Source of the DNA: Colwellia sp. C1TZA3
GTDB lineage: Bacteria > Pseudomonadota > Gammaproteobacteria > Enterobacterales > Alteromonadaceae
Length of the DNA stretch: 64,000 nucleotides
Assembly (NCBI RefSeq): GCF_007954265.1
Contig: NZ_VOLS01000005.1
Span: 1-64,000, forward strand
Reading direction: 5' to 3'
This document shows, piece after piece, positions 20,412 through 31,111 of this stretch. The notes beneath the pieces are model-generated. The model saw only the letters and a program-made list of their open reading frames with translations, was not told the DNA's origin and did no database searches. The position numbers were made by a program, and so were the translations under genes. The stretch's first letter is position 1, and every line of letters begins with the position of its first letter.

Positions 20412-21275
20412 TTATGCGGCCATTGCACCTTTTAATTTTGCTAAGGCATTTTTCTCTAATTGTCGAACGCGTTCTGCTGATATTTCATATTTATTCGCTA
20501 ACTCTTGTAAAGTTGTCTTTTCGTCATGTAACCAACGAGTACGAATAATATCTTGGCTACGCTCGTCAAGACCTACTAAAGCATTACTTAGCCTTTTATT
20601 AGCGTGCTGCTCCCAATTCGAGTCTTCTACTTCAGTAGCAAGATCGGATTGCTTATCTTCTAAATATTGCGCTGGAGAGTAAGTACTCGCGCTAGCACTG
20701 TCATCATCGTCAGTTGATAATTCGAACGCTTGGTCTTGATTACTCATCCGAGATTCCATTTCCAAAACATCTTTAGGGGTAACACCTAAGGCTTCAGCTA
20801 CATTATGGACTTCGTCATGACTAAACCAGCCTAAACGCTTTTTATTTTTACGCAGATTAAAAAATAATTTTCGTTGTGCCTTAGTGGTGGCAACTTTAAC
20901 GATGCGCCAATTTTTTAGGACAAATTCATGAATCTCAGCTTTAATCCAATGCACCGCGAATGATACTAGGCGAACACCCACTTCTGGATTGAAACGTTTA
21001 ACCGCTTTCATTAGGCCAATGTTACCTTCCTGAATTAAATCAGCTTGTGGTAAGCCGTAGCCGGCGTAACCTTTAGCAACATGAATAACAAAACGCAGGT
21101 GCGACATAATTAATTCTTGCGCCGCTTTTAAATCATTTTCAGAATATAAACGAGTTGCTAATTCACGCTCCTTTTCAGCTGTTAGCATCGGAATGCTATA
21201 TGCTGATTGCACGTATGCCTCAATGCTGCCACTTTTGGGCACAGTTAACGCCATTGATTGCATTGCTTCACTCAT
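20412..21275 (-). CDS. rpoH: RNA polymerase sigma-32 (heat shock)
   Basis: Sigma factor for the heat-shock regulon. Its 287 residues match E. coli RpoH (284). Region 2 reads '[19 protein letters not shown]', and the RpoH box 'QRKLFFNLR' is present at about residues 133-141. Region 4 ends '[20 protein letters not shown]'. It is preceded by GAGGAG at a good distance. It follows ftsYEX on the same strand as in many gammaproteobacteria, but a 277-bp gap implies its own promoters. A short palindromic-repeat scrap (tacccaaaccacctcaaga) lies at about 21320 in that gap. Confidence 0.97.
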   Translation of the reverse strand: MSEAMQSMALTVPKSGSIEAYVQSAYSIPMLTAEKERELATRLYSENDLKAAQELIMSHLRFVIHVAKGYAGYGLPQADLIQEGNIGLMKAVKRFNPEVGVRLVSFAVHWIKAEIHEFVLKNWRIVKVATTKAQRKLFFNLRKNKKRLGWFSHDEVHNVAEALGVTPKDVLEMESRMSNQDQAFELSTDDDDSASASTYSPAQYLEDKQSDLATEVEDSNWEQHANKRLSNALVGLDERSQDIIRTRWLHDEKTTLQELANKYEISAERVRQLEKNALAKLKGAMAA

Positions 21276-21552
21276 TTAATAACTCCTCTATCTAAACTAG
21301 TCGATAATAATAGCATATATACCCAAACCACCTCAAGACGCTCATTTCAGTGATAAATGAAAAACAAGGGTCGGTGTGTATAAAAGATCATCACAACTTT
21401 AATGAACTAACACTAGCTTAGAAGACAGAGTGAAACAATACTCTCTTTCAATTTTTTCATGGATAATTTGTTAAAATTTGTCACCAAGATTAAAATAATT
21501 ATAAATTACAAGGTGATGGCAGAATAAAGTGAGCAACTGAAAACAGTAAAGA

Positions 21553-22536
21553 TTAATCTGCAGTTGGCTCAATGGCGCGAATATGTTGCCGTACAGAAAT
21601 GAAACTGCCTAATAAACCTAAGGCAATCGCCGTTAGTTGTAATATCACTAATTCATTAAATGACAAGCCTGACAAGACGAATTGGCTTTGATAAAGATCA
21701 GTTAACTGGCGTAAAGCACCAGAAATATAATTAGCTAAAATAGCGACGCAAATACTCGCCACAAAACCACCAAGTAATCCATACCAAATGCCCGCATATA
21801 AAAATGGCCGCTGAATAAAACTATCAGTTGCGCCAACTAGTTTCATCACAGCAATGGCATCTTTTTGGTTAAGTATTGCCAATCGAATGGTATTGCCAAT
21901 AATCAATACTACAGATAAACACAATAATATGGCGATACCGATGACAACGTCTTCTATTAGAGCTGCCATAGCCTGTAATCGAGTGAGCCATTCCAAATCC
22001 AGTTTACCTTGATCAACAGCGCGTTCTTGCTCTAATTTAAGCAATAACTCACGCGCTGCTTGTGCTTGGCTAAAACGTTTAGTAGGCGTTACCAGTAATG
22101 TGGCCGGTAATGGGTTTTCATCTAAATATTCTAATGCTTGGCCAAAACCAGAACTGACTTTAAACTCAGTTAATGCCTGTTCAGCAGAAATATAAACAAC
22201 ATTGGCGACTTCCGGGTAAAGCTGAATACGTTGCACAAGATTTTGTGCGACTTTGTCGGAGGTTGATAACTGCAAAAACAAAGTAATTTCTGAGGCAGAA
22301 TTCCACTGTTCAGTCACCGTTTGGCTATTTTTTACAAACAAATGTAAGGTGGCAGGCAAGGTTAAACTAATACCTAAAACAAGCACAGTCATTACCGACG
22401 TAAAGGGAGTGCGCCATAAGTCACCTAAGCTGCCTATGGCTTGCTGTAAATGCCGTAAAATCCTAGCAGTAATGCGCCCAGTCCAGTTTAAATGCTGACT
22501 ATTGTGGCGAGTATCGTTAGCTGCCATTGCGTTCAC
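21553..22536 (-). CDS. ftsX: Cell division protein FtsX
   Basis: Inner-membrane partner of FtsE; the pair regulates septal peptidoglycan hydrolases. It has 327 residues: a cytoplasmic N-terminus, a first span near 48-68, a large periplasmic domain (about 70-195) and three C-terminal spans. The gene overlaps ftsE by 20 bp. A second in-frame ATG lies three codons in. Confidence 0.96.
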   Translation of the reverse strand: MNAMAANDTRHNSQHLNWTGRITARILRHLQQAIGSLGDLWRTPFTSVMTVLVLGISLTLPATLHLFVKNSQTVTEQWNSASEITLFLQLSTSDKVAQNLVQRIQLYPEVANVVYISAEQALTEFKVSSGFGQALEYLDENPLPATLLVTPTKRFSQAQAARELLLKLEQERAVDQGKLDLEWLTRLQAMAALIEDVVIGIAILLCLSVVLIIGNTIRLAILNQKDAIAVMKLVGATDSFIQRPFLYAGIWYGLLGGFVASICVAILANYISGALRQLTDLYQSQFVLSGLSFNELVILQLTAIALGLLGSFISVRQHIRAIEPTAD

Positions 22537-23218
22537 TTATTGTTTGTAAACCATCAACAATACCGTCGGTGATCATATGACCTTGCTTTAAAGTCAGTGT
22601 ACGATACCTCATACGAGCAATAAGTCCTAAATCATGCGTGGCAATTAAGACACTAACGCCCATATCATTAAACTCTTCAAATAATCGAATAATATCTAAT
22701 GACAACTTAGGGTCTAAATTACCGGTAGGCTCATCGGCTAATAATATCGGTGGCTTGTTAACAATCGCCCGGGCAATGCCAACACGCTGCTGTTCTCCGC
22801 CCGAAAGCATATTTGGGAAACATTTTAATTTACTGGTTAAATGCACTTTATCAAGTGCCGCTTCAACACGCTTACGGGTTTCTTTTTGACTATAGCCTTC
22901 AATAATCAAAGGCAGAGCAACATTATCAAAGACAGTACGGTCTGATAACAAATTATGGCTCTGGAAAATCATGCCAATACCGCGGCGTACATAAGGGATT
23001 TGTGCATACTTAATGGTAGATAATTCAGTGCCATTAATTTCAATACTGCCAACCGTTGGCTTTTCCATCATACTCATGAGTTTAAGTAAGGTACTCTTAC
23101 CCGCGCCAGAGTGACCCGTTAAAAACGCCATCTCGCCAGGGGCAATAGTAAAACTCACTTTTTTAAGTGCTAAAAATCCTCCTGGGTAGGTTTTACTAAC
23201 GTTATTAAATCGGATCAT
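22517..23218 (-). CDS. ftsE: Cell division ATP-binding protein FtsE
   Basis: ABC-type ATPase of the division apparatus, 233 residues. Walker A '[11 protein letters not shown]' is near residues 35-45, the signature is 'LSGGEQQR' and Walker B '[12 protein letters not shown]'. The family is about 222 residues; the extra length is a C-terminal tail. It sits 11 bp after ftsY in the conserved ftsYEX order. Confidence 0.97.
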   Translation of the reverse strand: MIRFNNVSKTYPGGFLALKKVSFTIAPGEMAFLTGHSGAGKSTLLKLMSMMEKPTVGSIEINGTELSTIKYAQIPYVRRGIGMIFQSHNLLSDRTVFDNVALPLIIEGYSQKETRKRVEAALDKVHLTSKLKCFPNMLSGGEQQRVGIARAIVNKPPILLADEPTGNLDPKLSLDIIRLFEEFNDMGVSVLIATHDLGLIARMRYRTLTLKQGHMITDGIVDGLQTISERNGS

Positions 23219-23229
23219 ATCAAGTCTTA

Positions 23230-24516
<1,287 letters not shown>

Positions 24517-24691
24517 AAATGTATTTACAATATTAATTTGATGTAGAGGTTTACTACTAAAAACATCTGTCTAAGGCATGTTCTAACTTGAACAATTCAT
24601 TAGATTTATTGCTATTCGCAGGTAAACAAGGATAAAATTGTCGATATAGTATCACCTAACCTGCCGACAAAAAACAAAAGCTGTTTAAGTT

Positions 24692-25282
24692 ATGAGCAAA
24701 GTCAAAAAACAATCAGAAAAAAGCGCCCCAAAAGGCCATATTCGTATTATTGCAGGCCAACATCGTGGTCGCAAATTACCCGTATTAATGGCCGATGGTT
24801 TGCGGCCAACTACCGATCGTGTCAAAGAAACGGTTTTTAATTGGTTGATGCCTTATATTCAAGACGCTAATTGCTTAGATTGCTTTGCCGGCTCTGGTGG
24901 GCTGGGTTTTGAAGCCATATCTCGCGGTGCTAATTCAGCAATTTTAGTCGAATTGAATAAATCAGCGGCCCAGCAATTAAATGATAACAAAGCTTTACTC
25001 AAAGCAAATAATATTCGAGTCATACAGCAAAATGCCTTAAACTTTTTGCACAGTAACCAACAAGCTTACTCGTTAGTGTTTATTGATCCACCTTTTAAAA
25101 AAGGCCTGGCGCAAAAAGCCGCTGAGTTATTAGTCGAAAAAGGCTTAACTGAAGATGCCTTGATCTATGTTGAAATGGAAGCTGACGATAACTTACAAGT
25201 TATGCCTAGCCATTGGTTGCTTTTAAAAGAAAAAGTGGCTGGTCAAGTCATCTATCGACTCTATCAAAATGGTTCAGAGTAA
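24692..25282 (+). CDS. rsmD: 16S rRNA (guanine966-N2)-methyltransferase
   Basis: SAM-dependent methyltransferase acting on G966 of the small-subunit rRNA. It has 196 residues. The SAM-binding loop 'DCFAGSGGLGFEAISRGA' and the catalytic 'FIDPPFKKG' (DPPF) are present. Position and orientation opposite ftsY match the usual gammaproteobacterial arrangement. Confidence 0.96.
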   Translation: MSKVKKQSEKSAPKGHIRIIAGQHRGRKLPVLMADGLRPTTDRVKETVFNWLMPYIQDANCLDCFAGSGGLGFEAISRGANSAILVELNKSAAQQLNDNKALLKANNIRVIQQNALNFLHSNQQAYSLVFIDPPFKKGLAQKAAELLVEKGLTEDALIYVEMEADDNLQVMPSHWLLLKEKVAGQVIYRLYQNGSE

Positions 25283-25342
25283 GACCAACGCATAAGCATT
25301 GGCCTTATTTACCCGGAGTTAAGTTTATTAAACTGTGCTAAA

Positions 25343-25361
25343 AAAACGCCATCAGCGTTTT
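25343..25361. terminator. Convergent terminator, rsmD / serine hydrolase
   Basis: Stem AAAACGC / GCGTTTT with a 5-base CATCA loop between two converging genes. A-rich and T-rich flanks allow use from either side. Confidence 0.65.
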
Positions 25362-25378
25362 CTTATTCGTCACTCATA

Positions 25379-26971
25379 CTATTTACTGGCAGATTTAGGC
25401 CGTAGTTTTAGATCATGAAAATCAAAACTAAAATCTGTCGCCCAAGACACCGCCTTCATCGTGACATAATGAATACTGCCATCGGGGTTTAAATTAAAGT
25501 TTACGTAAGCATCGGCTTCTAAGGTTCGATCGTGCCAACGCACAATAAAAGTATTGTGCTGGTAATGCGCTAACGAGCCATGCAGTGCTGGGGTATTAGC
25601 AAACTGCATAACCAAATGGTTATTTTCTAAGCTAATGGCTATTTCACCATACCAATCATCAACATAACTTTGCGCATAACTTGCTAACGGTAAAGAAGGT
25701 GTTGAGCTTTTATCAACGGCTGCAGCTACTTCTGCTAAATGTGCTTTTTTGTCGGCATTATTTTTTTTCTGCAATCGAGCGTAATGTGCAAGCCAATCTT
25801 TTTTAGGTAGCTCAAGATATTCAGTCAATATTTGTTGAGATAAGGCATTAAAGGCAAAGCTGGATTGTTGATTGGTTAAAATCACCATGGCTAAGTTTTC
25901 TTCTGGTACCATCACTACTTTTGACACCATACCTAAAATGCCCCCCGTATGTCGTACCACCTTTACACCGTGATAATCTTTGACGAACCAGCCTAACGCG
26001 TAGGCATTAAAATGGGTTTTATCTTGCTCGCTCACTTGTGGTGAAACGGATAAAAGCGTGCGTGCTTGCCACATTTCACGACTTTGCAATTCACTAAAAA
26101 GTCGTAACGCTTTATCATCAGCAACACCATATTGTCCGCGATTAAGCTGAGTTTTAAGCCATAACGCCATGTCATTAGCGCTGGATGCAACTGAGCCTGC
26201 TGATGAAAATCTTTCTAAGAAATTTCCACCAACAACCTGCAAATCGCCATCTAATGGCACGTGGGCGCGGGCAACATTTTGATTACTTTTAGGAATTAAA
26301 GAAAATGTTGCCCGGGTATTCTCCATACCTAATGGAGCAAAAATACGCTTTTGAATAACCTCTTGCCAAGGCTTACCTGTGAGTTTTGCAATGATCTCAC
26401 CAGCAATAACATACATTAGGTTGTTATAAGCAAATTCACTGCGAAAACTCGACACTTGAGGTAAATATTTTAAACCTTTAATAACATCTTGGTTGGTGAG
26501 GGTGGTTTCAGGCCAAATCATTAAATCGCCAGCACCTAAACCTAAGCCACTGTTATGCGACAATAAATCAATAATAGTGAATTCTCGCGTGATATAAGCA
26601 TTGGGTAGTTGAAACGCTGGAATGATATCAATAACTTTAGTTTGCCAAGTTAATTTCCCTTCGTCGACTAAAGTTGCTAACAAAGCCACGGTCATAGCTT
26701 TAGTATTTGAGGCAATGCCAAATAAGGTGTCGGCAGTCACTTTTTCTTTACTGCCCTGCTTAAGCACCCCAAAGCCTTTACTTAGCACGACTTCGTTATC
26801 TTTAATAATAGCCACAGCAATGCCCGGCACTTGAAATATTGTTATGGCTTTATTGATTGACAGTTCAATACGCTCAACTTTATCAACATTATTAACCGCT
26901 TGTGCATTAACTGAATATAGGGTCGCACTGACTAATACACCAAGAGTAAAACTGCTATAACTGAGTTTCAT
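25379..26971 (-). CDS. Class C beta-lactamase-fold serine hydrolase
   Basis: Periplasmic serine hydrolase of the AmpC/peptidase S12 type. The signal peptide is residues 1-25 (NAQA). Nucleophile motif SNTK lies at 88-91, YNN at 182-184 and HTGG near 341, so the catalytic set is complete. A C-terminal extension of about 100 residues ('YVDDWYGEIAISLENNHLVM') looks like the DUF3471 domain. At 530 residues it is longer than AmpC (about 380), which fits the esterase/D-aminopeptidase-like subgroup better than a resistance enzyme. It is a single gene. Confidence 0.92.
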   Translation of the reverse strand: MKLSYSSFTLGVLVSATLYSVNAQAVNNVDKVERIELSINKAITIFQVPGIAVAIIKDNEVVLSKGFGVLKQGSKEKVTADTLFGIASNTKAMTVALLATLVDEGKLTWQTKVIDIIPAFQLPNAYITREFTIIDLLSHNSGLGLGAGDLMIWPETTLTNQDVIKGLKYLPQVSSFRSEFAYNNLMYVIAGEIIAKLTGKPWQEVIQKRIFAPLGMENTRATFSLIPKSNQNVARAHVPLDGDLQVVGGNFLERFSSAGSVASSANDMALWLKTQLNRGQYGVADDKALRLFSELQSREMWQARTLLSVSPQVSEQDKTHFNAYALGWFVKDYHGVKVVRHTGGILGMVSKVVMVPEENLAMVILTNQQSSFAFNALSQQILTEYLELPKKDWLAHYARLQKKNNADKKAHLAEVAAAVDKSSTPSLPLASYAQSYVDDWYGEIAISLENNHLVMQFANTPALHGSLAHYQHNTFIVRWHDRTLEADAYVNFNLNPDGSIHYVTMKAVSWATDFSFDFHDLKLRPKSASK

Positions 26972-27051
26972 TTAACTTCCTTTGTTGATCTATTTAATGT
27001 TGTGCTTATATTTTCCCCACTGCTATTATTTCAGCGTTTAAAATCAGGTCA

Positions 27052-28014
27052 TTAAAGTGCGTGTTGCTTGCCTTTAAGATCGAGCGCTTCAGCCTGACTA
27101 AAGGTATGTTGTGGTTGAATATAATTTGCAAAACACACTAAATAGTTATTACTTAACTGTTGTTGAAAAAGTGACTTACTAATATAATTTTTTGGCATAT
27201 ATTGTGTGGTTAGCTCACTAAACTCAAACTCATTAAAGCTTAATAAATCAATTGACTTAGGCGCTAAGATAGTCAAAAAGTCGGGTATAAGGGCAAGCAA
27301 ATTAATATTCGCCTGGATACTGACATAACTGCTATTCGCTTGTGGAGTAATATGAATAGTAAAGTAGTGCATGCCCTTAATTGCGTTAATGGAATAGCCA
27401 AAAGGTTTAAAAACAAAATCATCTAATATAAAGCCAGATAAAAGCCGATCAAGTTGTAAAAACTGTCTAATTTCTTCAGAAATTAAGCCCACTGTCGTTA
27501 GCTTTTTAGATGCTTGCTGACAAATTTGATAAGCGATTAATTCATAAGATTTATCTTCTGCGCTAACTTGAAAATTATTATCTTGGTGAAATATATAGTT
27601 ATGATGACCGTCTAATTCACCAAAACGATAGGCCTTACCTTTGACATTTTGCCCCAATAGCGCGATATCATCGCCAAAGCTGCTCAACTGAGCATGGGCG
27701 AAATATTCATTTTTTCTTTGGTAGGTTATTTGCTGGATTTTATTTAAGCCAATATGGTCAATAAAATACTGTACTGAATGCACTAAGCGGGTATTGCCAC
27801 AAGTGAGAATTAATAAACGATCGTGCCAAACAAATAAACTCGATTCTGACAGTAAAAATGCTTTACAGTCGTCATTTTCAATCATCGATAATATTTGCGC
27901 ATTACAACATTGCACAAGTGCTAGCCAAAAGTCTTCAGCGAGGTCATCTAATAATGAAATTTGTTTTGCATCAATGATAATTTCAGCTTTTTTTTCTGAG
28001 CCTTCAAAAAACAA
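27052..28014 (-). CDS. Eukaryotic-type S-adenosylmethionine decarboxylase
   Basis: Predicted pyruvoyl-dependent AdoMet decarboxylase (SAM_decarbox family), which would supply decarboxylated AdoMet for spermidine synthesis. It resembles the animal/plant enzyme, not bacterial SpeD. N-terminal 'FFEGSEKKAE' supplies the Glu pair (E4, E7); the self-cleavage site 'LLSESSLFV' is intact (between E57 and S58); Cys72 in 'LTCGNT', 'FKPFGYS' with S208 and 'FTIHITPQ' with H221 match human Cys82, Ser229 and His243. The human ribose-binding Glu247 position is Gln225. The length is 320 residues against 334 in human. The start is TTG, preceded by GAGGG eight bases upstream; this start keeps the essential N-terminus. 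No spermidine synthase is adjacent. Confidence 0.9.
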   Translation of the reverse strand: MFFEGSEKKAEIIIDAKQISLLDDLAEDFWLALVQCCNAQILSMIENDDCKAFLLSESSLFVWHDRLLILTCGNTRLVHSVQYFIDHIGLNKIQQITYQRKNEYFAHAQLSSFGDDIALLGQNVKGKAYRFGELDGHHNYIFHQDNNFQVSAEDKSYELIAYQICQQASKKLTTVGLISEEIRQFLQLDRLLSGFILDDFVFKPFGYSINAIKGMHYFTIHITPQANSSYVSIQANINLLALIPDFLTILAPKSIDLLSFNEFEFSELTTQYMPKNYISKSLFQQQLSNNYLVCFANYIQPQHTFSQAEALDLKGKQHAL

Positions 28015-28127
28015 TAAATAATCCCTCGTTAAAATTTATCTGATGGTGAGCAAGTAAAATAGTGCAAAACAGAATATAGGATCGCTCTAACAATGCAAAT
28101 TATTCAGCGGCTTAATCGTTAATAACC

Positions 28128-28250
28128 GATACCGCTTTTGCACAAGGTAATTTAGTCATGCCCGATGTTGCCGATTGGCTTAAAACAGTACCTGGCGCCA
28201 ATCTTAATAAGAATGGCAGTATTACCGGTATTACGCTGCCTAAAAATTAA
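28128..28250 (+). pseudogene. Remnant of a TonB-dependent receptor plug domain
   Basis: Forty open codons on the + strand read '...FAQGNLVMPDVADWLKTVPGANLNKNGSITGITLPKN-stop'. The DVADWLKTVPGANxNKNGxxTGI block is the plug-domain core of a TonB receptor class. The signal peptide, the rest of the plug and the barrel are absent, so this is a fragment. It abuts the kinase remnant on the opposite strand. Confidence 0.65.
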
Positions 28251-28255
28251 AATAC

Positions 28256-28433
28256 TAAAAATATGAAATAAAGCTTCAACAAAAATAACCCATGGGAAGG
28301 GTAACAAGGCTATTTGTAATGACATGACAAAATAAACCAAAACGACAGTTAATAGCTGGATCACAATGGCAACTGAGCGAAGTAAGAACAGTCGTTCAAT
28401 AATAGTCATATTTTGATAATTAACAGCAAACAT
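28256..28433 (-). pseudogene. Remnant of a RegB/PrrB-like sensor kinase N-terminus
   Basis: About 59 residues starting 'MFAVNYQNMTIIERLFLLRS' and continuing through two hydrophobic helices ('VAIVIQLLTVVLVYFVMSLQ', 'WVIFVEALFHIFSILIF'). This matches the first spans of RegB-type histidine kinases. Homology stops at about 28256, where the frame runs into the antisense of the receptor remnant; dimerisation and ATPase domains are missing. The frame stays open to 28152 by chance. A hairpin CCCGTGC / GCACGGG lies just upstream at about 28455-28473. Confidence 0.55.
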
Positions 28434-28640
28434 AACGGTCCATAGCATTATATGCCCGTGCAGTGCGCACGGGTTAGCGTTAAAGTTGGCTTTTAATCTA
28501 AAAATTTGACTATATAAGTCTAACCTATAAAGCATATTATGCTGTCAAACCAACGGGCTAATTCAAGGAGATAAACAACTAAAATATAGGGTTACTGAGC
28601 TTAACTTCAACTTAAATTTCGCTTAATTAACCACTAAAAG

Positions 28641-29267
28641 TTAAGTATTAATATCTATGCCTAAATTAGATAAGCCTTCTTCTAGCACCATAGCTTTTGC
28701 CTGCAAACAACTGGCTTTGTTTTCACTAGCCGTGGTTAAAAAGTCAAATAACTCATTTTGTGTCGCTATTTCCCACTGCATTAATGGGTGTTCAACAATT
28801 TGTTGCGCTGAGATCACTATCTCTTCTTCATCAGGGGTTATTTCATCAATTTGCTGAGCTAAGCTCAACTCAACGTAATAGCTCACACTATTTTCTGACA
28901 ATTTACTAATATTGCTCAAGCTATCGCTTTCTAGGTCTTGCATGCCTTGAAATAACGACATTAATGCCATAGCACTATCTAAGGCTGGAAAAACACCTAA
29001 AAAGTCAAAGTCATCAGGATCAGGTACTTGCTCTTCAAGTTTAGCAATTTGAGCATCATAATTAATTTTGCAACGGTTAGCTTTATCTAACCATTGCCAA
29101 ATAAGATCAAGTTGATTTCTCAAGACCTTAAAGTCACCAAATTCAGCATGTTCAGCAAACATTTGATAATTAGGTAACATGCGCTCAAGTAATGCAGCAT
29201 TAAATGCCACCTGCTGCCATTGACTTAATTTGCTAAAAGGTAGGTTAATCGCCACGTAAAATCTCAT
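28641..29267 (-). CDS. yjaG: YjaG family protein (DUF416)
   Basis: A 208-residue cytoplasmic protein of unknown function. The pattern 'WQQVAFNAALLERMLPNYQMF', 'GDFKVLRNQLDLIWQWL', 'DPDDFDFLGVFPALDSAMAL' and the C-terminal 'GLSNLGIDI' align with E. coli YjaG (about 196 residues). It is all-helical and acidic and stands alone. It is real by conservation; no role is established from sequence. Confidence 0.9.
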   Translation of the reverse strand: MRFYVAINLPFSKLSQWQQVAFNAALLERMLPNYQMFAEHAEFGDFKVLRNQLDLIWQWLDKANRCKINYDAQIAKLEEQVPDPDDFDFLGVFPALDSAMALMSLFQGMQDLESDSLSNISKLSENSVSYYVELSLAQQIDEITPDEEEIVISAQQIVEHPLMQWEIATQNELFDFLTTASENKASCLQAKAMVLEEGLSNLGIDINT

Positions 29268-29510
29268 TTTTAATGCTCAAAAGTTAGTGGTTAGTATATA
29301 AGGATCCCAACGAAATTAGCAGTTTATTTACTGAGTTTTGTTAACTGCTTCTGCGCATAATCAAAGCCTAAGCGACAATGAGTTAATTTATCTTCAAGGC
29401 GTTAACTTGTTATTTAAGTTTTGGCTTTCATTCAGTATTTTCATCACAAAGATACAAATTTGTGTCAGTCGAGAAAGATTCTTGACTGAAAAAGCTAAAT
29501 TTCACTCGAA

Positions 29511-29536
29511 AAAAAAGGACCAAACGGTCCTTTTTT
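29511..29536 (-). terminator. Terminator after the SapC-like gene
   Basis: Stem AAAAAAGGACC / GGTCCTTTTTT with loop AAAC, 20 bases past the stop. The upstream spacer 29268-29510 shows no supported gene. Confidence 0.88.
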
Positions 29537-29556
29537 AGCTATAACTTATGACACCA

Positions 29557-30333
29557 TTACTTCTCAGCAGCAGTTTCTGCTGCAGCAGTCACTGGTGAAA
29601 AGCGAATAGCATTTACTTTAGCGGTAGATTCACTCTGGTTACGCAATTGCGCTAGGCGATTAATTTGACCGATTGAACCTAACATGGCATAAATTGGCAC
29701 AAATAAACCACGTTTATGAAAATCTAAAACTTTATCATCACTTAATTCTTGAACTTTTTTATCGTCAATATTATATAAGCCAACAAGTTTTTTACTTTCA
29801 CCTGAGGCAAAAGTAATATTAAGTTCAAGTTCTAACAATAAGTCATTATCAAGTAATTCTTTAATGAATTTTTCGTTCATGACTTCGTTGTCGTATAAAC
29901 GACCTAGCGAATCTTGTACACCTTGAAAAAACTCAGTGTCCTTGCCTTCAGCATCAAACAATTCATGTTCTTTGTCTTCGCCGACAAACTTACTGTCTAA
30001 ATCAACACAAGCTGTTAATGTTTTTTCTTTTTCTGGGTCTAAACCTAGAGAAAATGGTGCCATTGAAATACTTTGTGGAACATAAACCGCATTCCAAGAA
30101 TCTTCTTTATGATATAAGTTTTCACCAGCTTCTAAACCTAGCATTACTACACTACGGTAGCGCTCTGTACCTTGATCTTTAACCAATACAATAGGATAAC
30201 TAGTTGCTGCTTGAGAGTACTCAGGAGCGGTGATCGGTGCAATATGTTGATTAGATACATTTGATAAATCACGCTTAGCGGCGATTTTGATATTCTGATG
30301 AGTTTCTTTTTTAATCGGGGTAATGTTAGCCAT
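29557..30333 (-). CDS. SapC family protein
   Basis: A 258-residue protein of the SapC family (named after Campylobacter S-layer locus genes; biochemical role unclear). Typical features are 'YPIVLVKD', 'RYRSVVMLGLEAGENLY', 'VYVPQSISMAPFSLG' and a conserved C-terminal 'YNIDDKKVQEL' region. In marine gammaproteobacteria such genes often neighbour TonB receptors or tryptophan halogenases, but here it is alone. No signal peptide; probably cytoplasmic. Confidence 0.85.
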   Translation of the reverse strand: MANITPIKKETHQNIKIAAKRDLSNVSNQHIAPITAPEYSQAATSYPIVLVKDQGTERYRSVVMLGLEAGENLYHKEDSWNAVYVPQSISMAPFSLGLDPEKEKTLTACVDLDSKFVGEDKEHELFDAEGKDTEFFQGVQDSLGRLYDNEVMNEKFIKELLDNDLLLELELNITFASGESKKLVGLYNIDDKKVQELSDDKVLDFHKRGLFVPIYAMLGSIGQINRLAQLRNQSESTAKVNAIRFSPVTAAAETAAEK

Positions 30334-30528
30334 GAATAAGTTCTCTTTTTACTGCGTCTTTTAATCGTTGTCGTTTTTGACACTTTTTTGTAGTTGCTAA
30401 TAGTTATGGAGACACCTAATAACGCTTTCAATGGTATAATTAAAATTATCTTCAGTTAGTTTTGTTTATACTCAAACCATCCAATGGAAATCATGAGTTA
30501 AATGCAATTAAAAACAGCAAGTTAACCT

Positions 30529-30840
30529 ATGAAAATTACAAAGTACTTTTGCGCTGCGGCATTTATTATTAGTCCGGTCATTTGGGCTTTGCCAAAAATA
30601 ACTGTCACCTTTGGCGAATCCTCTACTGGTTTTAGCCAAGTAAAAATTAAAAACGAAACCGAAGAGTCCTTAGCCTGCTTTGTTGCTATTGATGGCTATA
30701 AAGCTAAATTTTGGCTACGCATGAGATCGACTTCCCGTTGGGTAACCACGACAGACAAACGCTTTAACTACCGAGACTTTAGTACCTGGTGTGATTATCT
30801 AGAAGTTTATCCTCACTACAAAGCTTATCAAGCGTATTAA
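30529..30840 (+). CDS. Small secreted protein of unknown function
   Basis: A 103-residue protein with signal peptide (about 1-20, ending IWA|LPK). The mature part has two cysteines ('SLACFVAIDGYKAKFWLRM' and 'STWCDYLEVYPHY') that could form a disulfide, and many aromatic and basic residues. It resembles a beta-sandwich-sized periplasmic protein. I do not recognise the family. ATG is preceded by a weak purine stretch. It is divergent from the SapC gene. Confidence 0.65.
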   Translation: MKITKYFCAAAFIISPVIWALPKITVTFGESSTGFSQVKIKNETEESLACFVAIDGYKAKFWLRMRSTSRWVTTTDKRFNYRDFSTWCDYLEVYPHYKAYQAY

Positions 30841-31111
30841 GCTTTACTATTTAAAACGCTAAATAATTTTTATTTAAAGAAGTTAACGCTAACACCGAGT
30901 GAATTTAAACGCTCAGTTAAGTCCATAACTAACCAGCATAATTATAAAAAATTATTTGCTACATAACCACTTAAATAATAACTGACTGACAAGCATGTAA
31001 TCTAGTAATGTAAGCTTTAACCTGCCTTAAAACGATCTCACTAATTATCTGATCATTTCACCTGATTAAAACAAGCCACTACGGCGTTATTTATTTACTC
31101 ATTATCGCTGC

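Noticed and set aside
29338-29538. 66-codon + strand frame starting 'MLTASAHNQSL'
   Set aside because: It runs through the terminator of the SapC-like gene and has no ribosome binding site or recognisable sequence.
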